This document shows, in pieces, positions 1 through 12,900 of a stretch of DNA of 64,000 nt. The notes beneath the pieces were generated by a model. It was not told where the DNA came from, searched no databases, and saw only the letters and a list, made by a program, of their open reading frames with translations. Position numbers and translations under genes: made by a program. Origin of the DNA: Arbacia lixula (Eukaryota; Echinodermata; Echinoidea; Arbacioida; Arbaciidae); contig OZ022595.1 of assembly GCA_963669155.1 (NCBI GenBank), forward strand, positions 1,522,115 to 1,586,114, written 5' to 3'. How positions within the stretch are numbered: the first letter of the stretch is position 1; each line of letters starts with the position of its first letter.

Positions 1-238
1 AATGTTGTCAAGACTGCCATATAAGGGACCAATAGTTCCTCCATACAAGGAATGAAAGACAACACTGATACATTCAAACATCCTCCTATATTTCCCACCA
101 ATCTGCTGTTCTGATATTTGCTGCTTAAGTAATGCTAATCAAGTACCCTCTAGGTGCTGTCCTCCCTTTTTAGCTGATGTCATTAGACATACACGTTTAC
201 ATATTGCTAAGGCTTTGTTATATCACATTAAGCACCAC

Positions 239-381
239 TTACACTGTCCAGCAAAAACTGTGATTTTTCTTAGATTGCGATCTTTGGCTGTGAGATGCTA
301 GGCAAGGGTGAAAGTTGCCTAGCAACTTACACCCAAAGATCACGATCTTAGAAAAATCATGTTTTTTGCTGGACAGTGTAA
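239..381. repeat. Foldback MITE with about 47 bp terminal inverted repeats
   Basis: The two ends are near-perfect inverted copies: the left end begins TTACACTGTCCAGC and the right end finishes GCTGGACAGTGTAA. A second inner stem (GCTAGGCAA / TTGCCTAGC) means almost the whole 143 bases can fold into a hairpin. There is no coding capacity, so this is a non-autonomous DNA element. I see no clear target-site duplication in the flanks. Confidence 0.85.
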
Positions 382-2228
382 ATGGCGCTATACATTCATT
401 TTCCAAATAATCATAACGCACAAAGGCAAGTCAGTGAGAAAAAAATCAGTTTGAATCTCATTCTGAATGACCTTTAATACATATCTGGAATGTGGCTTTG
501 TGCTAACATGCTGAAGTAGTGAAAATTAATCAGCTGCTCCGATCAAATAAGGAAAACTGATTGCACATTAGAGTTTCCGATTGAGACCGAGGTGTGGATC
601 TGAATCAACGTCACTATCACGTCAGGTGGATTTTTATTCCTCACAGATGCTGATCATGCATTTGTTGCTAGTTAACACGATCCTTGCTGGCATAGGAAAG
701 AGAAACAAACAAATCTGGATGTATTGTTTTTATAACTGTGGTGTTTGCTTTTTGCATCTAGGGTTGTGTCGATAGAGGATGAATGTTGCTTTGTTGAAAT
801 GTTGAAAATATATTCAGTAGCAAGCAAGGATAGTGAGTACAGTTTCATCAAGCCTTCAGAAAAATATTTTGATTGCATATTATTGATGTAACTTCCACAA
901 AGGTGAGAGGTCTGCAGATCTGATGGGGTGGAGAGATTGAGGATGGGGGTGGGGGTGGTGGTAGTTGGGGGGAGGGGAGTCACTTTAGAATTAAGTGGAA
1001 CTTTTCCCCATTACAGTATGGTCAATATGGTTGTTCTTGATTTATAATGCAAGGTGCAAGGGAGGGAGGGGGGGGGGGGGGATCTCTTTCCCAGGCAAAT
1101 GCAAACTTTTCTTCCCATGGAGTGTTACAAGACATTTTCTTTTCTCAGATTAAGTTTTGTACAACAAAGCTTATTATGCTAAGCTAATGCATAGTAGGTG
1201 TAGTAAATCTGTACATCAACATTTTGCCCTTATTGGATCAGACGTAACCAATTGCCTACTCAGAAGAGGGCGTGGCAAGAAGCAGTCTTTATAGTGGATG
1301 TTAATTCATTGTGAGCTGTACGTCCATCAGGTCATTTCTGGTCTAGTCATTTCGGAGGTAGAGTGTAGAGTGGCGGCCATTCACCCCTATTGACTAGCCA
1401 CCTGTTCCACAGAGTCAAACAGGGGGGGTGTTTACATGTCCAACCATGTTAGACTGTAAGTTGGTGTCAGATTAGATGATTGGCTGATTTTTGCCTGTTA
1501 GCTTTGCATCTTTTTGAAATGCAAATGAAAGTTAGTGTCGCTTGACTCACATAGCAACAAAATAGAGCTTTAACTGGAACCCTAGGGCCTTTGGCCACCT
1601 GAAACAGTGTCAGGCCACGTGAAACTCTTGAATCGGTAGTTGGGCTGGCCACTGAAAAAACAGAACAATTAGCCTTAATGCCTACAAGTGTAGATACAAA
1701 TAAATACATGGGTCACCTGAAAATCCATGTGGCCACCTGGATCTCATGCTCAAGTGGCCCTGCTGGCCACCCAAAGAAAAAGCTATGGGCAAGCCCTGCA
1801 AAAGAACAACTCATACAAAAACTATCTGCATGTTTTCCTGGTATAGAGAACATGATCTGTGCATGGCATTTGGAGAAACGTTTTGTTTCCAGACTAGCAA
1901 AGAGAATGTACACACAATTTAAATGTATTTGGCAGTATACCTGCCTATTTAGTTCAGCTTTGAGCAGAATTTTCAGCATAGTCCCACATGTATGAACTCA
2001 TGTAAGGTGAAGTATGGGACAAACGTTACCTGTTAACACTGATATCACAGGCCGTTCATCAGCCTTAATTACTGTGGACATGAAGAGGTGGCTAGAGGAA
2101 ACCAGATAATCCTGGGGTAACAAGATTGAAGTGTGAAGTAGATCGAAAGTGAATCGAGCTCCCAGGAAATACACATGTTCATTAACATTTCAAGGCATAT
2201 GTGCAGTATTAACATACATGTTCATTGG

Positions 2229-2229
<1 letters not shown>
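382..2229. other. Non-coding stretch upstream of the first MAGUK exon
   Basis: No exon of the MAGUK gene could be recognised here, although the first L27 domain must be encoded upstream of 3748. The stretch holds G-rich runs near 930-980 and 1066-1081 and a possible decayed transposase fragment around 1750-1995. It is probably intron or 5' flank of the MAGUK gene. Confidence 0.5.
1780..1995 (+). pseudogene. Possible MULE-type transposase fragment (weak)
   Basis: The reading frame contains LIQKLSACFPGIENMICAWH followed by LEKR. A phrase of the form 'A-FP ... L/M-C-WH ... K' is typical of the RNase-H-like core of MULE DNA transposases. The fragment is short and has no recognisable partner domain or terminal repeats nearby. 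It could equally be chance, so the call is tentative. Confidence 0.2.
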
Positions 2230-2230
<1 letters not shown>

Positions 2231-2284
<54 letters not shown>

Positions 2285-2374
2285 AGATAGGGAGGGAGGG
2301 AGAGAGAGTGAGAGAGAGAGAGTAAGAGAGCAAGGAAGATTTTGAGTGGGAAGAGAGGGAGAGAGAAGGGGAGG

Positions 2375-2417
<43 letters not shown>

Positions 2418-2426
2418 GGACAGAGA
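2231..2426. repeat. (GA)n microsatellite, interrupted
   Basis: Two long runs of alternating G and A are separated by GGGA and AAGG variants. All purines are on the + strand. This is ordinary simple-sequence DNA in the 5' non-coding part of the MAGUK locus. Confidence 0.95.
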
Positions 2427-3247
2427 GAAAAAAAAATTACCGATGAAATGAGAGTTTCTCTATGTTAAACTCACATTGGAAAACTTGAAAAAAGCAGTTG
2501 AAACAATTGGTTTCTGAAAGTGCAAATATATACCATGTGTCTGCAGTATGTGCAAACATGTTTTTGTTTCCTTGGTAATGTACCAATACTGTTTTCATGA
2601 AGCTGTTGTAACAACCAATATATTTCAGTCCTTAGAGCAACACTTAACTAAATAATTTCCTTAGGGGTTAGAATCTGAACATGAAGCCAATTTATGAGAT
2701 GCTGCTGATAATGAAGAACATGTTGGTTAAAGTGTTGATGGAAGGTTTGGCATGTGAGAATTCCTCATTCCGTATGATGTAAACACAGCCAGGAGAAATG
2801 TGAAAAATCATATTCGCATCAGAGTATATTAAATCAAATCGTAAATTTGATTTTGGTGGTAGCTTTTGTTATTTTGGGTATGACCACATGTTTTGATGAA
2901 ATATAGTTAAAAAATTTATAGAACATGAAGGAAATGGAGATTTATTTTCATTATTAAAAGAAAATAGAACTTTCTGTTTAATGTTTGTGGAATCAGGCTG
3001 TGCAAGAAACTTATGCTAGGCAAAAAGAACTCATGCATTTATCTCCTTGTATGCAAAACAAAAAACAATGGTCGTACTAAAGTGCCAATCATTTACACTT
3101 CTATCATTAGAATTGAATTCACTTCATTGGGGCATTTTGAAAAGGCAGCATTTTTCTGAAATATTAAAGAAACAGATAATTAGAGACAATCAATCGACCC
3201 TTTCAAAATCTGGGAGTTTTGTTATACAAAATGACCCACAATCACAA

Positions 3248-3614
3248 TGGTGGTATAACTTAGACCTTGTACTAAACATAGACATAGAATTAATCACCTG
3301 ATCCTGTCACAAAATCATTGATTTCCATCACAGAATCACAACAGTGGGTGATTGTGAGGACAAAATAATTATATAGAATTTATAATAATGTTTTATGTTG
3401 TTTTAATTGGCATTCCATAAAGTTAGTCCAGGGCCTCGTTGCATAAAACCTAGCATTAATTGTAACTCTGACATCAATGGTAACTACCATGGTAACATCG
3501 CTCAAAAGCCAATCAAATTCAAGCTTTCCATAGAAGTTGCCATTGGTAGCAAAATAACCATCAATGGTAAGTTTTATGCAACAGGGCCCAGGTTTAGTAC
3601 ACTGCGTTAAACCT
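3248..3614. repeat. GGTGGTTTAA-family MITE, carrying a nested second MITE
   Basis: The left end (TGGTGGTATAACTTAGACC) and the sequence ending TTAAACCTC near 3614 are inverted relatives. The interior (ATCACAGAATCACAACAGTG, then CATTCCATAAAG) matches the copies at 43080-43533 and 56181-56415. The right end is separated from the body by the GGGCCC-type MITE at 3430-3589, which inserted into this older element. It lies just upstream of the first MAGUK exon in the window. Confidence 0.75.
3430..3589. repeat. GGGCCC-ended foldback MITE, copy 1
   Basis: The ends read CAGGGCCTCGTTGCATAAAA and GTTTTATGCAACAGGGCCC, inverted copies of one another. The middle contains multiple ACCATTAATGGTAA-like palindromes. 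It is clearly the same family as the copy at 38515-38664 and is inserted within the element spanning 3248-3614. Confidence 0.9.
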
Positions 3615-3747
3615 CTGTTCTGAATAGGGGCCAATATGATTTGTACATTTGATTGGTATCCCTTTGTAAATGCAGCATGGCCTTACCCTTGGCCCTTTGT
3701 GTTTTCTAAATTCTCTATCTCCCCCCTTCTCTGGTATCTTCATAAAG

Positions 3748-3978
3748 GTGTGTGAGGAGCTGCAGGACTTTGTCAACATGCCTGAGGTCATGGAGCTCTG
3801 CTGCCTGCTCACCCGAGCCCACATGAGGGCGGTCTTTGACATCCACGACCAGATCGCGAACAAGGACTTCTCACCGGAGTTGCCCCCGGAGTTTCCCGAG
3901 GACATCACGCCGCTGTGCAGCGACGACGAGGAAGCTGGGGTGAAGATCGTCAAACTCGTCAAAAGCGTGGAGCCTCTG
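3748..3978 (+). CDS. MAGUK exon a: L27C domain and linker to PDZ
   Basis: The acceptor is CATAAAG and the donor is CTG/GTACGG; both edges are phase 0 and the exon has 77 codons. It starts [14 protein letters not shown] and continues through [15 protein letters not shown], the second helix bundle of an L27 heterodimerisation domain. [13 protein letters not shown] and the acidic [15 protein letters not shown] stretch lead into PDZ. The exon is much more GC-rich than its flanks. Reading continues upstream of the acceptor without a stop, but the splice site and family homology favour this start. Confidence 0.93.
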
Positions 3979-6900
3979 GTACGGAATGCATGCAGTAGAT
4001 CCCCTCCATTCAGTCCTACTAAAAGCCACTATGAGCAGCCGAGAGGCAGCCAAGAGCGACAATATTTAAGAGCAGCCCAAAGTAGCCAAAATCAGCAAAG
4101 TAACTGCCAAGAGCTGCAAAAGATACAAGTAGTCGATAAAAGACACACGCTAGACCTCTGCAGGACTGTTAAAATAGTTGCTCAGTGATTTGAATTAGTA
4201 TTTTAGAAGAATTTCATGTAAAACCGCAAATCTCTTGGTGGCCTCTGCGCAGCAATACCTTATAATAGTTACAACGATCACAAACTCTTTCTGCTCTTGG
4301 TGGCCTTTAGTAGGACCCATTTGGTTCAGTTCATTTTTGCACGTTCATGTTTTGATTTTCAGGCCTTGTGAACTTCGGGTCCAGCTAGGGTTTCAACATT
4401 TGTCATGGATCTGCAGTTTCCAATGGGATATGGCTTAATTGCACTCTGTAACAGATTTGACTTTTATTTATAGCCTGTCGTTTATTGTCCATCCAGCATG
4501 TTACGTAGGAGTCGCGCTACTGTGTATCTAAGTGGAGAAAAACCAGTCTGCGTGTATACAGGCTTAGTAAAGAATTGGTTAAGTACCTGAAAATACCTTT
4601 TGCTAACATTACTCTTTTTGACACAGAATAGAATGTAGCATTGAGCATCATACAAAACAATCTCTAAATAAAAATTCATTAAAAAAGTATTCTCGGCTTC
4701 TAAACCATTCAAAACCTTCTGGAGATTTAAAGGTCAGTACAATTCTGCTCAAAGTCAGTTGTCATTTTTTTTTGATTGGGAGGGAAGTTCTTGTATAGTA
4801 CTCACTTTCATTATCGGTGGTATTTACACAATGTAATTCTTTTGACCTGCAAAAAGGGCTACCTTGTATTTAAAAAATCTGGTATTCATCACAGCCTAAG
4901 AAACCAGAAGTTACTAATACCTTGATTTCAGGGCAGGGCACTTTAGAAACAATACCCACAATACCCCTGGGTGCTCTTGGAACTAATGAATAAAGGGAAG
5001 GGAGGGGTGTTTCGGGTGGGCAGCTGAGCTGGAGACTAGGTGCCAAGAGTTTCCTTGATGAATGGTGGCACTATTGTAGCAGTTTCAGCCCCACTCAAGC
5101 TCTGATCAATTAACTCTCTGCTGCACTTTTGCACACAGAATACAAATCTCTAAAAGGGCAGTCTGTATGGCAATCAAATGGTTAAGTTATGATGTCATGC
5201 TAGTGTCCTGTTTACAATTCACAGAAATGCCAGTTTCTAGGGAAAGCCTGAACTCAACCTAGAAGTACTATAATTTTGCCTATATTATTAGCCTGTCTTG
5301 ACCACAAAAATAGTCTTTATATAACATTTAAACAATTTAAAGCCAACTTTTAACTGGTCGCCATTTTCAGGGCTTTTGTCAATCTGACTCGATCACAATG
5401 CATTTGGTTTACTAAAATAGTCAAATATCTAAAATATCTATGACAAAGAAACAGACAGTTTTGATTGTGGTTAAACTGTTTATTTTTCCATAAATACTAA
5501 GCAACTAAAAAAACAAACTTTGAACTAGTTTCCATGGTCTAGGGCGTGTATCAATCTGTCTCGACCGCAATACATTTCGTTAATTCACTTCAGTGGTCTT
5601 TATATGAACAGTTTTGATTGTGGTTTACCGGGGTAATAGTTTTTCATCAATACTCAAATTGATAAACCAATTTTGAACTGGTCACTGTAATCTAAGTCTT
5701 GTGCCAATCTGTCTTGACCACAATGCATTTGATTGATTTACTAAAGTTTTCTGTATATAAACAGTTTTGATTGTGATTTACAGGGAAAAGTATTTTTCCA
5801 TCAATACTCACAAGCAAGTGGAAAAGCCAACTTTGAACTGGTTACCACGGTCCAGTGCGTGTATCAATCCTTCTTGACCACACCGCATTACTCACAAAGG
5901 CAATAAGTCCATCTCTAGAGCCCTCCAATTGATATCACCTCTGACCACTTCCTAGCTTTTAATTCCTTTCAGACTTAATCGGTGGCCCGCAGGATTGTAT
6001 CAATCTTTCCCTCTTCTGAGACGGATCAGTTCGAATCATAGCATGGCAGTTGCGTCGTGAGAGCAATCAGCATGATATTGATTTCTTCCTGTATAGTAGT
6101 TCTATGGTGTCTGTGAAAGAATTGCTTGTTGAATTCAGCGTAAAGAGCAGAGAATACTCCATAGGGGCTAAGGGAACTTCAGCCCCTCAAGTAACCTGTA
6201 AATAAAAAATCTCAGGGCTGTAAAGCCCCCCCAGATTTTTCTTATAAAGTACATGTGTATGTCTAAAAGAAAATATAGTTCATTGTCCTATCATGAAATC
6301 AGGCATGAAAATTATCCCTATGGTAAAATTCATATTTATTTTCTGCCTGAAAAGGAGTCATACTTGAAAAGAGTGGCCTATTTATAGATAGAAGCAGGTT
6401 GAATTCCTTGAAAAATGCTTGAAGTATAGGAAATTGTGATCTTTCAAGAGATACAGTACAAAATGAAATGTGTGCTACATAGCGTTCTCTGCAGACAATA
6501 TTTTTTGTATACAGGTGATACGTTGGACTGTCTATACACTACATGTATCTCTGTACTTTCCACTCTGAGTTAAAATGGTCTGCCAAGAATGACTCATTCA
6601 CATCTATGAACATTTAATTTTTCCTCGTCTCATTCCGGGCAGGATAAGAAATATCACAAAAGTACAGATAAAGGAGACAAGTTTTTTTTCTAACGTCCAC
6701 CTGGCTTTCGATGTGCATTGATATGGTAAAGGTTGGGTGTGGTCATACACAGTTCACACAGCGAAGCATCTGTTAAACATTAAGCTCCGCAACTAAAAAC
6801 GTTGACAACTTTCACTTCCAATCTAACAACTCGAGAACATTCATACATATGCACGCACACATGTACCAAACATATGTTTCTATTTTGTGTTCTGGTAATC

Positions 6901-9900
6901 TAGTAATGTCTCAGATGTTAGTGAAACTGAAGGGATTTAGACTTTCTCTACAAACACCCTATGCGTGCTTTCCCATTTTGTGAGAAGCAAAGGTCAGAGT
7001 GAGATTAGTGTTGATTAGGACGTGTTGTAAATGAAACCGCCGCTAGTATTGGATCGGTCCCTGGGGTTTGGAGTGTGGTTGCGGTGCTCGGACTATCAGC
7101 TTTGTGCATGAGATGCAGCGTGTGGTCTCGTTCCCATTGCCCTTAATTTGCACTCTGGCTGTGCATTAATAGCGCTGAATCATGCTCAGTGTGGACGATT
7201 CCCTCGTTCACCCCTCTGGATGTTCACACCATGCACACATCAAACTATCAATATTCTTCTCTAGAGAGAGCAAGTTCACACTGCTCTATGAGGTCAAAAT
7301 CAGCATGTGTCATGTATAGATGGGGTGCGTCGCATTTCACTCCGTGGGAATGATCTCGTTGCACCCCTTAGGTGATCACAAGGGGGTTGTGTCATGGGTG
7401 TGAAGACCAAATGCCCCCTTACACGACTCCCTTCCCCCGTAAACCACTCTCACTGGATTGAATTTCCACCCATGGTTTCGCTTCTAACTCTCCGCCAGGG
7501 TACCCCGGACCTTATCTTGCCGTGGCCGAGGCAGAATCCTCGCACATTGCAAGAAAATGTCGCATTCTGGCGGCAGGATGCGAGGATTAATGTTTGTTTC
7601 CTCGACGTTTGCTGTGAATAGCTTTATTAGGATTAACTCCACATCTGTACTAATGCAGACCAGATTGTTTGGCAAATTAGCTACCGATATTTGGGAAAGG
7701 TCAATGGCTTTGCAAAAAAGGTCTACTTTCTTCTCAATTTAGGAGTTTCTTCCTTCATTTTGTTATGTGTTGTCAAGTCCTTTCTTTTTAATTATGTGAT
7801 CTTGGTGTCATTAATGAGTACACATGGACTCGTGGAAGTATGCCATGCGTCAGGGCAGAGTCTTATAAAGAGTTACGATTCGGATTGGTCTGAATCAATC
7901 GCAAGTCCAGTCCCCTGACTTTAATCTACATAATAACAATTGCAATCAAGTTTCATTAATTCGCAAATCTTTAAAAAAAAACAGGGCCCTGGTATTTGGA
8001 TTTTAATTATTAATAACCCCAGTGATAATTGATATGTTCCATTCCTGAAAACTTGGAAAAAAATCATATTTCGTGATTGTTCTCATCCATCTATCTCTCT
8101 CTCTCTCTTTGTCTCTCTCCCTCTCTCTTTCTCTCTCTTTCTCTCTCTCCTGGTCTCTCTCTCTCTCTCTCTTTCTCCCTTCCTCCCTCTCTTTCTCTGT
8201 CTTTCTCTCTCTCTCTCGCTCTCTCTCTCTCATTCTGTTCCTTGTTCTGACTTCAGGGAGCTACGATCAAGTATGATCCCAAGTCTGGGATGATTGTAAT
8301 TGCCAGGGTGATGCACGGAGGAGCCGCGGACAGGAGTGGTAAGTTAACCCAGCATGATGCATCATGGGAAACTGGGAATACCCATAGTTCAAGGCAACAA
8401 TTTAAAAAACAGTAATAAGAAAAAATGAGCAATATTTCATTTTTTATTTGATATATATTCCACCCACATTATGAATGGAAATACATTTAAAAGTAATTTC
8501 AAATATATAAATTTCAAGTAATATAAATTCCAAGTAAATTTCATAGTCAATTTTTTATTTTTTTAAAGTCAATATCATTAACATAATAAATTAGCATGAG
8601 GACAACACATGCGTAAGCAGGAGCTGGAAAAACATTCTAACAAAATTACTTAATTTGTTTGCTAAACCATGAAGAAAATTATAAAAACAAGAATGAACAA
8701 TTCCTGGAACTGGTTATTTGCATGTGCATTAGCTTATTTCTGATTGGTCACTGTATTTCTGCCTTGTGAGTTTAACACTTTTTTTCCATTGCCCAATTTT
8801 TTTTCTGTTCATACTGGCGTTCTTAGCCTCAGATTTTATGGCTCAGCAATGCAATTTTGGGGGTTATCCTTGCGATGGAAAAGTTTGTCTGTCTAAATCG
8901 GTATTCTTCAATTACTTTGAATGAGTGGAAGTACAGGTAGTGTTCAATGGCCTCTATTCAACAAGTCACGTAAGGAAGATGCAAACATGAAGTGAAGAGA
9001 TTAACAGTGACAGTTATGAGATGTTTGTGGGGTAGTGATAATTGTGCTTTGTTACGTGACTTAACAAAGTTAAGAAATCAGTTCTGGCCATGGTGCGGTA
9101 TACATTGTACAGATGGGACACATCAGTTTCTTATGCTCCACACTGTGAAGAACTTCAAGTCAGATTAACAGAAATAATTGCTTACACACAAAGAAGACAG
9201 AGGAGAGGGAGGTGGATGGGGAGCCGGAGGAGGAGGAGGGAAGGGGGAGGCGAGGGAGGCGAAGAGGCAGGGGGGAAAGGGGGGCGAGGGGCGAGAATGG
9301 AGTACTTGGCGGACCAAGGGTAATTGAGGAAATTGTTGAATTTGAATTGATGGACGGACTCGCGGCTGAGTCAGAGACCCTCTTTGAGCTGTCATAGAGG
9401 GTTGGTCGTTATGCCGCGGGGGAGATGAGGCAATATCAGTTATCATTTACCTCCCCCTGTTTTAAAGTTGTCCCTATTTTCCCCTGTGGTGTAGCCTGAC
9501 GCAGACATTCATATTTAGCTCAGGGTTTGTTCACGGTCCTTTGCTTAGGAATGGGCGTGTGAACAGGGAAAGAGTACTGTAAACTCCACTGAATATGACA
9601 AGATATGATTTTTGTCATATTTGTCTGAATATGATATAATGAATTTTCCTCTGTTAGTTAATTGAATATAGCAAATTATGTTTCTTCACAATACATTCCA
9701 TTCAATGAGTTTAGTTCTGATGTTCGTTCCGATTTTTCTGAATGTGACGAAACATGATTTGCTTTCATATTTAACTGAATATGACAAAGTATGATTTTAT
9801 TTCATACTTTACTGAATGTCATTACATTTATTGCCCCATATTTGTGAAGAAAACTGTGGAAGATATAAGTTGGATGTCATGTAACTGCAAAGAAAGAAGT

Positions 9901-12900
9901 TTGAACAGTGCTAGTGGGTGTATGTGACTTTTTTAGGGGGTGGGGGGGGGGGGGAGATATGACCCCCTTTCCACCCTGTTCGCCCCCGATCTGTCGGCAC
10001 TCCTCTTTCTCCCAGAAGAGCTTTCTGTGGCCTTTCCAAAAAGAGAGAGAAGAAAAAAAGTGTCAGGTCTGATTTTGACTGAGTCGACGCTTTTGGTCGG
10101 TGCTTACGTCCTGATTTCTCCCTCCATTCCTCTGGAGAAATTCTGGCGTTTTCCTGTGTCCCTCCCTATTTACTCAAAGGGTGGCTGTGTTTTTGTTTGA
10201 AAGTTTTTGAGGTCAGGTAAACTCTTTTGACTTCTTTTATGGGCGAGCCTTTATTCAAAATGTTTAATTAGTTTTTCTGAAGCAAGAATATGAGTTGTTG
10301 AAAGAAGTGTGAGGGTAAGATAATTTAAGCCCTCTAATCTTTGAGTTTGCAGGACTGGCAAATCAATATATTTATTAGGATACAGAGAACTTGCTTTCTG
10401 CATATAAGATATTTTGAAAGAAAACACTTCAAAATATTTTAAAGTACTATACTCATAGTTGTTAGCACTTGAACAATTAGTTGATTAACATAGTAGCTGT
10501 ATGCACAAATGTCATTATGTTTTGCATAAAGCATAGAAATTATATTAAAAGAAAGAATGTTACAGTTGTCATGAGAATTTCACAACACAATGTCAAAATA
10601 AAGAAAGATAAGTAGAAAAGAGTAGTTAGAGAGAAAATACAAGAGAGGGGAAATAGTAAAAATGATAATGAAATTAATTAGGAGAGGGGTGCAGAAGAAA
10701 AGACCAAAAATAATGAAAGATACGGATAAAGAGGAGATTGTGAAGAATAGGTAAATACACAAAATATAGAAAGATAGGGAGAAGGAGGAGATTATGAAGA
10801 AAGGACAAGAGAGGTAAAATAGAAAAAAAGTACAATGAAAAGAAGAAGAGGGAAGGAGAAGAAAAAGGAGGGCAGAAAGAAAAAGGAGAACACACATTGA
10901 GATACAGGATGGAGAGAGGAGTCAGGCAAAGTACAAAAAATAAAAAACAGGATGATGACCAACTAACAATAGGAAGATGATAAGGACATTCGGAAATGTG
11001 GGGGAGAATTTCTCATCAAGTTATAAAACAGTAGCGGTTGTGTGACCGTAGCTTCCATCTCTCAATGGAACGTAAACCTATTGACAATTCTCGCTCCATA
11101 ATTGCACCGTCACAGTGACGGAATCCTTCGCGTTGCGGTCTCACCGCCTCAGCCTTCGCTCCGTGGAGCCGTCCCCCGATGAATTACAAGTATAATGCCG
11201 CTAGAGTGCCAGTCCAGTGGGGCGGCCTGATTGGCCGTGGCAGGCTGGCCGTGGCTATCTCTCACTTCAGACCACCATTAACGGTCACTTCTCATTGGGT
11301 CGTTTCCTGGTTCCATCTCTGCAAACCCATGCACCTGTGCTGTGACCCTCACAAACCTCTTTTGTCTCCTAACGAGCATTGACTTGCCCTCTTCACTGCC
11401 CATAAACATTCCCCCATTAATTAGTGCAGTTGCGACTTCTAGCTAAGAGCTGTATTTTCTTCATGATTTTTTTTTAATGAGATCATTATTTTCTCCTCGG
11501 GACAATAAATCCGTCACTATCATGTTTTCTTTCCACGACAAGACATGATTGTGCATTTTAGTCATCCTCCCCCAAATCTTCTCTTTGTTCATGACAGTTT
11601 GATGTTATTTATGCTAGGTAAAAAGACCATTTCCGCTCTTAGTCGCATAATGTCTTTTTGAAATTATGTAAAAATGCTACTTGATTCTTTCTTTCTTGTT
11701 TGGAAACTCAAATTTAAAAATCCTTTCCCATCCTCAGCCAAAACACAACAAGAAAATATGAGCACCTTTTCAGTTTTGTCCATAATGATCACTTTATGGC
11801 ATCTCAAATCTTTAGAGTAAATTTCCACCCATTTTTTTTTTGGTTTGTTCCAAACTGTCTCTCAGTCATTTTGAGACTTGTACCATCGTATTTCTAGTAT
11901 TTCTCTCCACATATATCTGAATTCTACTATATAAATGCAATGTTCACTTTCTATGTTCTCTTTGCGATTTCATAACATTGCAGTTTCTAACATTCAAGTT
12001 TCTATGTTATTATTATTTTTCAATGGCATTGAAACTGAGATCCTTAGAAAGTTTCTTAATCTATCCTTTCATTTTCTTCTCGACCTCTCATCATTCAAGT
12101 TAAGGAGCGTATGTTCCTCCTACCACCCAACCATGTTTCCAAAGAAATGTGTGTGAGGCTTTTTTTGTATTGAACTGAAAGTCGAGTTATACAATTTAAT
12201 TCAATTCAATCAATATTTATTCAATAAAATGTAAGATAAAAAGCAAAATGTACAAGGTGAAGGTAACAAGATATTTCTTCTAAAGGCAAAAGGCTTGAGA
12301 GAATGAAAGATGTTCTTTGGTAACAAATATACATAAATACATGTATTACATTCTGCTGTAGGTATGTATGAATTTCTTTTCAAATCAGTATCAATGGAAT
12401 TGTCATTGAGACTCTTGACTCGTGAATCTCTCCCTGGGGGCTGCAAATTGGCCCCCATTAATCTGATGAGCATTTTGCCTTTTCTTGTGTGTGCATCTAC
12501 AGAGTTTAGGGCTTGTAATTCATAATGCACATGTACTTGTTTGTAGCAACAGTGTAGTCTTTATGATTATTCCATTCACTATTGCAATTTTCATTCAGAC
12601 ACTCTTGAGTCATCCCTTGGGGCATAAGATTTTCTTCTGTTATTTAATCTAATGAGATGCATACCGTCAGCATGCAGGATTCTTGCGAGATGATTGTAGA
12701 GAGGATTGTAGCCCCGAGCGACTAATTGTGATTGGTTGAGGTCCCTGCGTTTTATCCTCCATCATACCTTCTGTTCTGCACATTTTAATCCAATATTGAT
12801 GAGCTTCTATTCCCCAAGCAGTGTTTCAGCTGGGGGCCGTGAGTTCAAGGTGGGAAATTTATAAATTATGTGGCATAGCAGATACATAAGATGTAGGAGT

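Larger units (their letters stand above)
3979..8256 (+). other. MAGUK intron 1
   Basis: It holds a dispersed repeat (4343-4582), a minisatellite (5270-5895), a short hairpin at 7535-7588 and a CT tract against its acceptor. Between about 6990 and 7620 the base composition is less AT-rich and no repeat is evident; this could be regulatory but nothing specific is recognised. Confidence 0.7.

Noticed and set aside
12190-12260. AT-rich sequence resembling a reversed retroposon tail (CAATTCAATCAATATTTATT)
   Set aside because: Too short and of low complexity to assign to any LINE or SINE family.
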